From NCBI RefSeq assembly GCF_902706185.1, contig NZ_CACSJM010000004.1, positions 1 to 64,000 of the forward strand: a stretch of DNA of 64,000 bases, read 5' to 3'. The translations under genes were made by a program, and so were the position numbers. Position 1 is the stretch's first letter. Each line of letters begins with the position of its first letter. This document shows, piece by piece, positions 25,290 through 34,501 of this stretch. The notes under the pieces are model-generated. The model was not told the origin of the DNA. It did no database searches and worked only from the letters and a program-made list of their open reading frames with translations. This DNA is from Roseomonas sp. 18066 (GTDB lineage Bacteria > Pseudomonadota > Alphaproteobacteria > Acetobacterales > Acetobacteraceae).

Positions 25290-28200
25290 ATGGACGACGC
25301 ACATCAGGGTTCCAGCTGGACCGAGGCCGAACGGCTCGCGGCCCTCAAGCGCTACGGGGTGCTGGACACCCCAGCCGAGCGGGATTTCGACGACCTCGTT
25401 CGCATGGCCTCTGGCCTGCTCGGGACGCCCATTGCTGCGATAAACCTCATCGACGCCGACCGGCAGTGGTTCAAGGCCGAGGTGGGCCTCGACGTGCGCG
25501 AAATGCCGCTCGACAGCGTCATCTGCGCCCGGCTGCTGCTCAGCCAGGACGAACTGGTCATCCCGGACCTGCTCGAGGACCCCCGCTTCGCCTGCAATCC
25601 GCTGGTCGCCACAGACCTTGGGCTGCGCTTCTACGCGGGCGAGTTGCTCCGGACACCGGAAGGGTTGCCGCTGGGAACGCTTTGCGTGCTCGACACAGCG
25701 CCGCGGCCGCAGGGCCTGACGGAAGGGCAACGCTTCGCGCTCCAGACCCTGTCTCGGCAGGTGATGAGCCAGCTCGAGCTGCGCCGCGCCGCCGCCGAGC
25801 GGGACCGGGCGCACGAGGCGCAGCGGAGCACCGCCGCCCGCGACCGGCAGATCGTCGACAGTCCGACCGACTTCGCCATCGTCGCGACCGACCTCCAGGG
25901 GCAGGTGACCCGGTGGAACACCGGCGCCGAGAACGTCCTCGGCTGGACCGAACGGGAGATGCTGGGGCAGACCGCCGAGCGCTTCTTCACGCCCGAGGAT
26001 CGCGCCGCTGGCCGCATCGAGGTGGAGATGCGCGGCGCCCTGCGGGATGGGCGCGCCAATGACGAGCGCTGGCACCTGCGCAAGGACGGCACCCGGTTCT
26101 GGGCCAGCGGGGCCATGACGCCGCTGCGCGACGAGGCGGGACAGCCGGTGGGTTTCGTGAAGGTGCTGCGCGACCGGACGGAGCAGCACGAAGCAGGCGC
26201 CGCGCTGGACGCCCTGTCGGAGCGCCACCGGCTGGCCCAGCGAGCCACCAGCGATGCGATCTGGGACTGGGACCAGCGGAGCAACGCCGTCTCCTGGAAC
26301 GAGGCGCTGCAGGCCGCCTATGGCTGGCGGCCCGAGCAGGTCGAGCCGACGGGTGACTGGTGGATCGCGCAGATCCATCCCGAGGACCGGGGCTGGGTCG
26401 ACGGCGCCATCCACGCCGTCCTCGACGGCACAGGCGAGCACTGGGCCGGGGAGTACCGCTTCCGGCGGGCGGATGGCAGCTACGCCGAGGTGCTGGACCG
26501 CGGCTACGTCATCCGGGATGGCCAGGGCCGCCCGGTCCGCATGATCGGCGCCATGCTCGACCTGACCCAGGTGCGGACAGCGGAAACCGCCCTGCGCGCC
26601 AGCGAGGAGCGCTTCAGGACGATCCTGGAGACGGTGGAGGCCGCGTTCGCAATCGTGCAGGTCAAGTTCGACTCGGACGACCGTCCCGTTGATTACCGCT
26701 TCCTCGAAGCCAATGATGCCTTCGCCCGCCAGGCTGGCGTGGATTTGCGCGGCAAGTGGGTCACCGAGTATGCCCCGGAGCTGGAGCAGTTTTGGTTCGA
26801 CACCTACGGGCACGTCGCGAAGACGCGCGAACCGATGAGCTTCGAGAGCTACGCCAAGGCGTTCGCGCGGTGGTTCGACGTCCGCGCCGTGCCGGTCGGC
26901 GACCCCGCGGACCGGCAGATCGCGATCATCTTCGGCGACGTCACAGAGCGGCACGCCGCCGAGGAACGCTTGCGCGCCAGCGAGGCGCTGGCGCAGGAGA
27001 ACATCCAGCGCGTGCAGCTCGCCCTCGCGGCCGGGGCCATCATCGGCACCTGGAACTGGGACCTCCCCGCCGACCGCTTGACGGTGGACGAGGCCTTCAC
27101 CCGCACCTTCGGCCTTGATCCCGCTCTTGGGCAGATCGGCCTCAGCTTCGAGCAGATGGTTGCCACCGTTCACCCTGACGACAAGGCCGGGCTGGTCACC
27201 GCCACCAACGAGGCGATCGCCCGCGGTGGCCCCTACGTCCACCAGTACCGGGTACGGCGCGCTGACGGGAGGTACTGCTGGATCGAGGCGAACGGCCGCG
27301 TCGAGCACGCGCCGGACGGCACGCCGCTGAACTTTCCCGGCGTTGTGCTCGACGTGGAAGAGCGGCGTGCGGTGGAGGCGGAGCGTGACCGGGTGGCCGC
27401 CGAGTTGCGTGCCCTGACCGAGACGCTGGAGCAGCGCGTGGCTGAGCGCACGGCGGAGCTGCTGCATGCCGAGGAGCAGCTGCGGCAGGCGCAGAAGATG
27501 GAGGCGGTGGGGCAGCTCACCGGCGGCATCGCGCACGACTTCAACAACCTGCTGACCGGCATCACCGGTTCTCTGGAGCTGCTCGGCACCCGCATTGCGC
27601 AGGGTCGGCTCAGGGAGCTGGAGCGCTACGTCGCGGCTGCCGACGGTGCCGCCAAGCGGGCGGCGGCGCTGACGCACCGGCTGCTTGCCTTCTCGCGCCA
27701 GCAGACGCTGGACCCGCGCCCCACCCACGTGAACCGGCTGGTCACGGGAATGGTGGAGCTGGTCCGGCGCACCATTGGCCCCGCCATTACGCTGGAGGTG
27801 GTCGGCGCCGCCGGGGTCTGGTCGACGCTGGTGGACCCCCACCAGCTGGAGAACGCGCTGCTGAACCTCGCCATCAACGCGCGTGACGCCATGCCGGAGG
27901 GCGGCCGCCTGACGGTGGAGACGGCCAACGCCTGGCTGGACACCCGTGTCGCGAAAGAACGGGACATGGCGCCCGGCCAGTATGTCACGGTAAGCGTGAC
28001 CGACACCGGCACCGGCATGCCGCCCGAGGTCATCGCCCGCGCCTTCGACCCGTTCTTCACCACGAAGCCGCTGGGCCAAGGCACGGGGCTTGGGCTGTCG
28101 ATGATCTACGGCTTCGCCAAGCAGACGGGTGGGCAGGTGCGGATCTATTCCGAGCTCGGCCAGGGCACGACGGTGCGGCTCTACCTGCCGCGCCATGTCG

Positions 28201-28634
28201 GCGAGGTGGAGGCGGCGGAGGAGATGCCCAGCCTCGCCCAGGCGCCGAGGGCGCTGGTGGGACAGACGGTGCTGGTGGTGGATGACGAGCCGACCATCCG
28301 CATGCTGGTCACGGAAGTGCTGGAGGATCTCGGCTACGCCGCGGTGGAGGCCTCGGACGGCGCCTCCGGCCTGGGCATCCTGCGCTCCGACGCGCGCATC
28401 GACCTGCTGGTGACCGATGTCGGCCTGCCGAACGGCATGAACGGGCGCCAGCTGGCGGATGCCGCGCGCCTCACCCGGCCGGAGCTGAGGGTGCTGTTCA
28501 TCACCGGCTATGCCGAGAACGCCGTGGTCGGCAACGGGCACCTGGCGCCGGGCATGCACGTCATGACCAAGCCTTTCGCCCTGGAAGCACTAGCAAGCCG
28601 GATTAAGGAGCTGATCGGCGGATCGTCTACGTGA
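25290..28634 (+). CDS. hybrid sensor histidine kinase (GAF, multiple PAS, HisKA, HATPase, REC)
   Basis: This 1,114-aa cytoplasmic sensor has an N-terminal GAF domain (about residues 15-170; RYGVLDTPAERDFDDLVRMA is typical of GAF kinases). Four PAS/PAC units follow at roughly 190-310, 320-440, 445-560 and 580-700. The HisKA phospho-acceptor is GGIAHDFNNLL near residue 748. The ATPase has an N-box (ENALLNLAINARDAM) and G-boxes (DTGTGM, GQGTGLGLSM). The C-terminal receiver starts VLVVDDEP near 994, with acceptor Asp in LLVTDVGL near 1042 and Lys in MTKPFAL. GAGGACC precedes the ATG. Its 3' end overlaps the convergent response regulator by eight bases. The C-terminal half is highly similar to the kinase at 30725. 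Confidence 0.92.
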   Translation: MDDAHQGSSWTEAERLAALKRYGVLDTPAERDFDDLVRMASGLLGTPIAAINLIDADRQWFKAEVGLDVREMPLDSVICARLLLSQDELVIPDLLEDPRFACNPLVATDLGLRFYAGELLRTPEGLPLGTLCVLDTAPRPQGLTEGQRFALQTLSRQVMSQLELRRAAAERDRAHEAQRSTAARDRQIVDSPTDFAIVATDLQGQVTRWNTGAENVLGWTEREMLGQTAERFFTPEDRAAGRIEVEMRGALRDGRANDERWHLRKDGTRFWASGAMTPLRDEAGQPVGFVKVLRDRTEQHEAGAALDALSERHRLAQRATSDAIWDWDQRSNAVSWNEALQAAYGWRPEQVEPTGDWWIAQIHPEDRGWVDGAIHAVLDGTGEHWAGEYRFRRADGSYAEVLDRGYVIRDGQGRPVRMIGAMLDLTQVRTAETALRASEERFRTILETVEAAFAIVQVKFDSDDRPVDYRFLEANDAFARQAGVDLRGKWVTEYAPELEQFWFDTYGHVAKTREPMSFESYAKAFARWFDVRAVPVGDPADRQIAIIFGDVTERHAAEERLRASEALAQENIQRVQLALAAGAIIGTWNWDLPADRLTVDEAFTRTFGLDPALGQIGLSFEQMVATVHPDDKAGLVTATNEAIARGGPYVHQYRVRRADGRYCWIEANGRVEHAPDGTPLNFPGVVLDVEERRAVEAERDRVAAELRALTETLEQRVAERTAELLHAEEQLRQAQKMEAVGQLTGGIAHDFNNLLTGITGSLELLGTRIAQGRLRELERYVAAADGAAKRAAALTHRLLAFSRQQTLDPRPTHVNRLVTGMVELVRRTIGPAITLEVVGAAGVWSTLVDPHQLENALLNLAINARDAMPEGGRLTVETANAWLDTRVAKERDMAPGQYVTVSVTDTGTGMPPEVIARAFDPFFTTKPLGQGTGLGLSMIYGFAKQTGGQVRIYSELGQGTTVRLYLPRHVGEVEAAEEMPSLAQAPRALVGQTVLVVDDEPTIRMLVTEVLEDLGYAAVEASDGASGLGILRSDARIDLLVTDVGLPNGMNGRQLADAARLTRPELRVLFITGYAENAVVGNGHLAPGMHVMTKPFALEALASRIKELIGGSST

Positions 28635-29040
28635 AGTCCCGCGGCTTGATTCCGCGCTCGTTCTCGCCCGACAGATGCCGTGCGAGGGCCGCCAGGCGGT
28701 CCAGCCGGTAGGGCTTTTCAATCAGGACGGCCTCGGGGCTGAACGGCTTCAGGCGTTCCCGGATGTTCGCCGCGTACCCGGTGGCGACGATGACGGGAAT
28801 TTGAGGGAAACGGAACCGCGCGTGGTGCACGACGTCGACCCCGTCGCACCGACCCGGCATGCGCACGTCGGTGACGAGGATGTCGACTTGGTCCAGATGG
28901 TCGAGCAGCCGGATGGCCTCGTCCCCGGTCCCGGCTTCCACAACCTCGAAGCCGCCCTCCTCGAACACCTCCCTGGTGACCGTGCGAACCATGATTTCGT
29001 CCTCAACCAGCAGCAAGCGGTTCACGCGCGTGACTTCCAT
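28627..29040 (-). CDS. single-domain response regulator
   Basis: This 137-aa receiver has the intact acidic pocket (LLLVEDE), acceptor Asp (VDILVTDVRMPG), switch Thr (IVATGYAAN) and Lys (VLIEKPY). There is no output domain. It converges on, and overlaps by eight bases, the hybrid kinase gene at 25290, which suggests functional pairing. It is the intact reference against which the degenerate receivers of this region can be compared. Confidence 0.9.
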   Translation of the reverse strand: MEVTRVNRLLLVEDEIMVRTVTREVFEEGGFEVVEAGTGDEAIRLLDHLDQVDILVTDVRMPGRCDGVDVVHHARFRFPQIPVIVATGYAANIRERLKPFSPEAVLIEKPYRLDRLAALARHLSGENERGIKPRDFT

Positions 29041-29546
29041 TTGACTCGGCCAACACGGCCATGGTCGCTTCAGCTCTTAGATCTTCTCGCATGAACAACT
29101 CCTGGTTGCGCCAGTCATTGTTCGCGCACGGGAGGCGTGCCAAGCGCCTTTTTGTGACTTGTGCAAGCGTGGCTGGCAACCTGCCGAGTGCCAGGTGGCT
29201 CAACACTCTCATGTTCCGAGCCGGATCTCTTGAAGTGGCGAGCCTCAGGCTGAAGCTTAACGGCCATAGCCGCTCCTGCGAGGTTGGTCAGCTGCCCTCC
29301 CTCGCATGGGCGAAGCATCTCAGTTCCCGGCGAAGCAAGTAGCGCAAGATCCGGTAGGCTTTGACACCGCCCAGCCTGGATGACATGGAGAGGACTTGGC
29401 CCTCGCTTCCACTCATACGATGGCGCCTCCGGGTCGCTCTTCGCTCTGGCTTGGCCTCGGCCAGCGAGGAGGCGTCCGAGGCCCACGGGGCAGGCTCCCT
29501 CCTGCCGAGCAGCCCGAAATGCAGGCGCCCACGAATTGCTGCGCCC
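29041..29546. other. intergenic, nothing recognised
   Basis: This roughly 500-base gap separates the divergent response regulator and acyl-CoA dehydrogenase genes. No gene or RNA is recognised. Confidence 0.4.
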
Positions 29547-30713
29547 ATGCTTAACCTACCCTCTGGACCGAACGTTACGAGCCTCGTCCACGCGGCCGAG
29601 GACGTGGCGCTCCGTGTTGCCGCGCCGCTGGCTGAAACCGTCGACCGTGAAGGGCACTGGCCGCTCGAGACCCTGCAGGCCCTCGGCGCGAACGGACTCC
29701 TCGGCCTGCACGTCCCCAAGCGGCTGGGCGGGCTCGGCGAGGGGCTCTTGGCCTTGGCCCAGGTGACCGAGGTGCTCGGTAGGACGTGCGGCTCGACCGC
29801 CATGTGCTTCGGCATGCACTGCGTGGCGACCGCGGTCATCGCGGCCAAGGCGACGCCATCCCAGGAGGAGCACTACCTCCGCCCCATCGCCGAAGGACGG
29901 CACATCACATCCCTGGCGCTGAGCGAGCCCGGCACCGGCGCCCACTTCTACCTGCCACGGGCGACCTTCCGCCGCGAGGCGGACGGCTACCGGATCCAGG
30001 GCAACAAGAGCTTCGTCACCAGCGGTGACCACGCGGACTCCTACGTCATGTCCGCCGTCGCCCCCGGCGCCGAGTTGGACCCCGGCACCTTCACCTGCCT
30101 CCTCGTTGACCGGCACGCTCCCGGCCTCGAATGGGGACCAGTCTGGAACGGGATCGGCATGCGGGGCAACAGCTCCCGGGCCGCCGCGCTGAACGGTGTC
30201 GAGGTGCCCGAAGGCAACCTGCTCGGCCGCGAGGGCGACCAGATCTGGTTCGTGTTCGAGGTGGTGGCGCCCTTTTTCCTGGTGGCCATGGCGGGAACCT
30301 ACCTCGGCATCGCCCAGGCGGCCTTCGACCTGGCGGTGGAGCACCTGCGGCATCACCGCCAAGAGCACACCTCCGAGCGGCTGGCCGAGAACGCCGCCCT
30401 GGGAGAGAAGGTCGCGGAGATGTGGGTCCAGGTGGAGCGCTGCCGCCGCTTGCTGCAGCACGCCGCCAGGGCGGGCGACCAGGGCGCGCCGGACGCGGCG
30501 CGGGCGCTGTTCGCCGCCAAGATCGATGTGGCCGACACCGTCGTTGTGGTCACCAACACCGCCATGACTCTGCTCGGCGGCCGGGGCTACCAGGAGAACG
30601 GCAAGCTGGCGCGCCTCATCCGCGACGCCCAGGCGGCGCATGTCATGTCCCCCACCACCCACCTGCTGAAGGGCTGGCTGGGGCGGTCGGTGCTAGGCCT
30701 GCCTCTCCTGTAG
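29547..30713 (+). CDS. acyl-CoA dehydrogenase family protein
   Basis: This 388-aa flavoprotein has the three-part ACAD layout: an N-terminal helical domain (LHVPKRLGGLGEGLLALAQV), a middle beta domain (ITSLALSEPGTGAHFYLP, with the usual TEP..GSD motif changed to SEPGTGAHF) and a C-terminal helical domain (LLGGRGYQENGKLARLIRDA). It oxidises an acyl-CoA or related thioester using FAD; the substrate is unknown. The start at 29547 is chosen where family similarity begins. It ends 11 bases before the second hybrid kinase, so the two may be cotranscribed. Confidence 0.88.
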   Translation: MLNLPSGPNVTSLVHAAEDVALRVAAPLAETVDREGHWPLETLQALGANGLLGLHVPKRLGGLGEGLLALAQVTEVLGRTCGSTAMCFGMHCVATAVIAAKATPSQEEHYLRPIAEGRHITSLALSEPGTGAHFYLPRATFRREADGYRIQGNKSFVTSGDHADSYVMSAVAPGAELDPGTFTCLLVDRHAPGLEWGPVWNGIGMRGNSSRAAALNGVEVPEGNLLGREGDQIWFVFEVVAPFFLVAMAGTYLGIAQAAFDLAVEHLRHHRQEHTSERLAENAALGEKVAEMWVQVERCRRLLQHAARAGDQGAPDAARALFAAKIDVADTVVVVTNTAMTLLGGRGYQENGKLARLIRDAQAAHVMSPTTHLLKGWLGRSVLGLPLL

Positions 30714-30724
30714 CCGGAGGGAAG

Positions 30725-32770
30725 ATGCGCGCTCTGATACTGATAGGCCCGGAACCCGACGCTTGGGCCAGGGCACGGATGGACGGACCGTCCGGGATTG
30801 AGGTGTCCGTGGCTGAGGAAGCGGAGCCCGCCCAGGGCGTGGACATCCTGGTGATTTCCCCGTCTCATGCCAGCCCGCTGGCCGCCGCGGCGACCTTCAG
30901 GCGCCAGCGGCCTGCCGGAGACATCATCTTCGTCACGGCGCCGGAGCGCCTCGCGAACGTGCGGCGCATGCTCCCCTTCTCCCCGGAGATCGCGGACGCC
31001 CGGGTGCTTCCTGCTAACGCGGGACTGGCGGAACTTCGCCGCGCTCTGGCGGAAGCCTGCGAGAGCGTGACGCGGCGCCAGGCCGCCGATAGCCTGCAAA
31101 GTCGGCTGAACGCCAGGATCTCGGAGGTGACGCGCCTCGGGCCCCGCGATCTCGCGGAGCACCATGAGGGCGGCAACGCCCTGACGGAGCGCTACCTGTC
31201 CACCATCCTGCGGAACGCGCCGGACGCGCTGGTGGCCACGAGCTGCGACGGCGCCATCGTCGGCTGGAACGCCGCCGCCACGCGCCTCTTCGAGGCGAGC
31301 TGGGACGAGGTGTCCGACAAGGACTTCACTAGCTTGGTCGCGCACGAGGACAGGACGGCGGCGGCGGCCCTGCTGGCCCAGGCAGCGGCGGGGGAGAGCG
31401 TGACGCCGCAGGAGCTGCGGGTGCAGACCAGGGACGGCGCCTTTCGAACGCTGGAGGTGTCCGCCGGTCCGATCGGCGGCGGCGCCATCGTGGGCGTCTC
31501 CTTGATCGCGCGCGACATCACCCGGCGCAAGCGGAACGAGGCCAGGCTGCTCGAGCTCAATGGCACGCTGGAACAGCGCGTGGCGGACGAGGTCGCGAAG
31601 CGCGTCAGAACCGAGGAGGCCCTGCGCCAGAGCCAGAAGATGGAGGCGGTGGGCCAGTTGACCGGCGGCCTCGCTCACGACTTCAACAACCTGCTCACGG
31701 GCGTGACCGGCAACCTGGAGCTCATGCGGAGGCGCATCATGCAGGGGCGGACCCACGACCTTGAGCGCTACGTCACGGCCGCGCATGGAGCCGCCGAGCG
31801 CGCCGCCGCCCTCACCCACCGCCTGCTGGCCTTCTCCCGGCGCCAGACTCTGGACCCCAAGCCCACCGACGTGAACCGGCTGGTCCGCGGCATGGAGGAG
31901 CTGGTCCGGCGCACCGTCGGCCCTGCCATCGAGGTGGAGCCGATGGTGGCGGCAGGCGGGCTCTGGCCGACCTTGGTGGATCCCGGGCTGCTCGAGAACG
32001 CGCTGCTTAACCTCTGCATCAACTCGCGCGACGCCATGCCGCAGGGCGGCCGGATCACCATCGAGACCGGGAACCGGTGGCTCGATGAGCGGGCGGCCCG
32101 CGAGCGGGGTGTGCCGCCCGGCCAGTACGTCTCACTCTGCGTGTCCGACACCGGCACCGGCATGCCCCCTGAGGTGATCGAGAAGGCGTTAGACCCCTTC
32201 TTCACGACCAAACCCATTGGGCAGGGCACCGGCCTCGGCCTGTCCATGATCTACGGCTTCGCCCGGCAGTCCGGCGGTCAGGTCCGCATCTACTCCGAGG
32301 TCGGCCAGGGCACGATGGTCTGCCAGTACCTGCCCCGCCACTTCGGGGCGGGCGAGGCCGCCGAGCCTGTTCCGCACCTGGAGGAGGCACCGCGTGCGGA
32401 GCAGGGCGAGACGGTGCTGGTGGTAGACGACGAGCCGACCGTGCGGATGCTGGTTTCCGAGGTGCTGCAGGAACTCGGCTACCAGGTCATTGAGGCGCCG
32501 GATGGCCCTGCCGCCCTAAGGGTCCTGCAGTCTCCCCGATGCATCGACCTGCTGGTGACGGATGTTGGCCTGCCAGGCGGCATGAACGGGCGGCAGGTGG
32601 CGGATGCGGCGCGGGTGGAGCGTCCCGGGATGAAAGTGCTGTTCATCACAGGCTTCGCCGAGAACGCGGTGCTCAGCCATGGGCACCTGGACCCGGGCAT
32701 GCACGTCCTGACCAAGCCCTTCACGCTGGAGGCACTCGGCAACCGCATCCGGCAGATCATCACCGGGTAG
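30725..32770 (+). CDS. hybrid sensor histidine kinase with degenerate N-terminal receiver
   Basis: This 681-aa protein begins with a receiver-like domain (MRALILIGPEP; VDILVISPSHASP) in which the acceptor Asp is Ser and the Lys segment reads VLPANAGLAEL. One PAS unit follows (about residues 150-270), then HisKA (GGLAHDFNNLL near 316), the ATPase (ENALLNLCINSRDAM; GQGTGLGLSM) and an intact C-terminal receiver (VLVVDDEP near 564; LLVTDVGLPGG; LTKPFTL). The ATG follows GGAGGGAAG. From HisKA onward it closely parallels the kinase at 25290, suggesting duplication with a changed sensor half. Confidence 0.9.
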   Translation: MRALILIGPEPDAWARARMDGPSGIEVSVAEEAEPAQGVDILVISPSHASPLAAAATFRRQRPAGDIIFVTAPERLANVRRMLPFSPEIADARVLPANAGLAELRRALAEACESVTRRQAADSLQSRLNARISEVTRLGPRDLAEHHEGGNALTERYLSTILRNAPDALVATSCDGAIVGWNAAATRLFEASWDEVSDKDFTSLVAHEDRTAAAALLAQAAAGESVTPQELRVQTRDGAFRTLEVSAGPIGGGAIVGVSLIARDITRRKRNEARLLELNGTLEQRVADEVAKRVRTEEALRQSQKMEAVGQLTGGLAHDFNNLLTGVTGNLELMRRRIMQGRTHDLERYVTAAHGAAERAAALTHRLLAFSRRQTLDPKPTDVNRLVRGMEELVRRTVGPAIEVEPMVAAGGLWPTLVDPGLLENALLNLCINSRDAMPQGGRITIETGNRWLDERAARERGVPPGQYVSLCVSDTGTGMPPEVIEKALDPFFTTKPIGQGTGLGLSMIYGFARQSGGQVRIYSEVGQGTMVCQYLPRHFGAGEAAEPVPHLEEAPRAEQGETVLVVDDEPTVRMLVSEVLQELGYQVIEAPDGPAALRVLQSPRCIDLLVTDVGLPGGMNGRQVADAARVERPGMKVLFITGFAENAVLSHGHLDPGMHVLTKPFTLEALGNRIRQIITG

Positions 32771-32825
32771 AGAATCCTGCGCCAGTTGCGAGGGGCTGCT
32801 CGCCTGCACAGTTCCGAAGCCTGAG

Positions 32826-33275
32826 CTAATGCGGCGGCATCGTCGAGCCGCATGCTCTAAATCCACCTTCCCGCAACGGCGACTGGGAAGTTAGCGATGG
32901 CGGAGGGTTCAGTTGCCTCAATGCTCCAACGGCCTGATGCAGACGGGTCGTGCAGGTTGGGAGAACCAACTGGGGACGCCCCAAGCACAAGGGGTGGTCA
33001 ACCGGCAGCGGCACCAGTGTGACCAGGAGCGACGGCTGGCACCACGCCGTCAGCCGGGTTGCCAGAGCCTCCCCATGCTTCAGCCCAGCTCCAAACAGCG
33101 TGGCGTCGACTTCTTCCTGATCGAGGATAGTCTGAGCCTGCTCCTCTCGCGCAACAGGGCCAACTACAATGGCGCCGCCCTTCCGCAGGCCATCGCGGAG
33201 GTCCATGGCAACAAGATAGGTGGGTTCCACGAGCAGGATGCGTCTGCCTTGCAAGGGGAGGCTGTTGGTGGACAT
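32826..33275 (-). CDS. degenerate stand-alone receiver protein
   Basis: The 149-aa protein has the receiver N-terminus (GRRILLVEPTYLVAMDLRDG) but Pro replaces the acidic-pocket Asp. The acceptor position reads VDATLFGAGLKHG, with Gly for Asp. The Lys segment reads LVLPTCTTRL. It therefore cannot be phosphorylated in the usual way. The ATG at 33275 is preferred over a GTG at 33284 because of the spacing from GAAGG. Its 3' end lies near the end of the hybrid kinase at 30725, on the opposite strand. Confidence 0.7.
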   Translation of the reverse strand: MSTNSLPLQGRRILLVEPTYLVAMDLRDGLRKGGAIVVGPVAREEQAQTILDQEEVDATLFGAGLKHGEALATRLTAWCQPSLLVTLVPLPVDHPLCLGRPQLVLPTCTTRLHQAVGALRQLNPPPSLTSQSPLREGGFRACGSTMPPH

Positions 33276-33476
33276 GATGGGCACCCTTCACAGCTTGCGA
33301 AGATCCGGGAGCGGCTAGCCGCCTGCCCAACTCTTAACACAGGTGAAGAGTTTCAGCTCTGGGATGCAGGGCTGAACTTGGCTCCTTGGTTCTCGACTGT
33401 GCCATACATGGAGTTGATGTATGCGCATGCCATCGTACCGGTTGGGTAAAAGCCATCGTGCTGAGCAGGGTGGACC

Positions 33477-33884
33477 TCAGTGTTGGTAAGGCAACCCCTG
33501 CTGCGTCCTCAGCACCAGCTCGCGGACCATCTCCTGCAAGACAGCTTCGGAGAACGGCCAAAGCACTTCGGCCCGCCCGTCACGCAGCGGGGAGGCGGCA
33601 GACAACGGCATCCCGTTCAGCATCAGTGAAGGCAGACGTCGCGCCTCCAGGTCCTTAGCCAGCTGGGCGACTTCGTTCTCGCTTCCCCAAGTGGCATCGA
33701 AGAGCACTACATCGACTTGCTCGTGTTGAAGGACTTGCCGCGCCGCGGCCGGTGTTGGCACAGGACCAACGATCTCAGCACCTGCTCTAGCCAAGCATTC
33801 ACTGATTACATCGGCGCTTTCTGCATTGTCTTCGACTACCAAGACACGGCCTTCAATGGACCTTAACCTTGCAAATCTTAACAT
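33477..33884 (-). CDS. receiver-like protein lacking the conserved Lys
   Basis: This 135-aa protein keeps the acidic pocket (RVLVVEDNAESADVISECLA) and the acceptor Asp (VDVVLFDATWGSE). The conserved Lys-Pro is Trp-Pro (VLWPFSEAVLQEMV). The same WPFSE motif occurs in the protein at 39932. AGGAG lies 10 bases before the ATG at 33884; a GTG at 33920 is an alternative. Confidence 0.75.
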   Translation of the reverse strand: MLRFARLRSIEGRVLVVEDNAESADVISECLARAGAEIVGPVPTPAAARQVLQHEQVDVVLFDATWGSENEVAQLAKDLEARRLPSLMLNGMPLSAASPLRDGRAEVLWPFSEAVLQEMVRELVLRTQQGLPYQH

Positions 33885-34501
33885 AGATTGGGACTCCTGG
33901 CTCTCATCGATAGGAGACACCGAAGAGGTGAATACTTCCTTTACTCAAGTTTAACGTCACAGAAATGAGAAAACGGGCTGCCTTCCTCTACCTAGGATCA
34001 AGCTTTTTCTTCAACGAAGTAGGTGGGCAAGCTCCCGGGCGGACTAGGATGAGCGCAGAGCGCCGACCTGTTGAATTTACGCTTAGTGACCGCACTCCTA
34101 GATTCTAGCGAGCAATACGTTTGGCCGCTTCCTGAGCAGGCTGAACAGCTCAGAGGCCTCCTGCGTACGGTCCGAGAACGAGCCGGTACCTTTGGCACCA
34201 ACGCTCCGAAGAGGCAGGTCCGCTGCGCTGGGGCTGCGCGCAGACCTTACGTGGGCACCCTCCAAGTGAGAACCTCTTCTACGACTGCGCTGAAACGGTT
34301 AGGGGCTTCGGAAGAGCAAGCCGAGGGCAGCCGATCGCAGTGGCTCCACTGCAGGAGCAGCCGTATCCAGCCGGTCAGGTCGCCATTTGAGGTGTGGCCC
34401 TGCAAGCCGACCGACTGGCTTGGCCACCCATTGTTGATGCCGCCGGGCACCACCCGCCTGGAGTTACGCGGTTCCGCTGCTGCCGGTTGGGATGGTGGGG
34501 C
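33885..34501. other. intergenic, nothing recognised
   Basis: This is about 600 bases of lower-GC sequence without a supported gene. A long frame on the plus strand (34071-34550) shows no family resemblance and runs into the 3' end of the next minus-strand gene. Confidence 0.4.

Noticed and set aside
25110-28559. A 1,149-codon minus-strand frame antisense to the hybrid kinase
   Set aside because: The plus strand encodes a clear multi-domain kinase with all motifs; the antisense frame is a codon-bias shadow.
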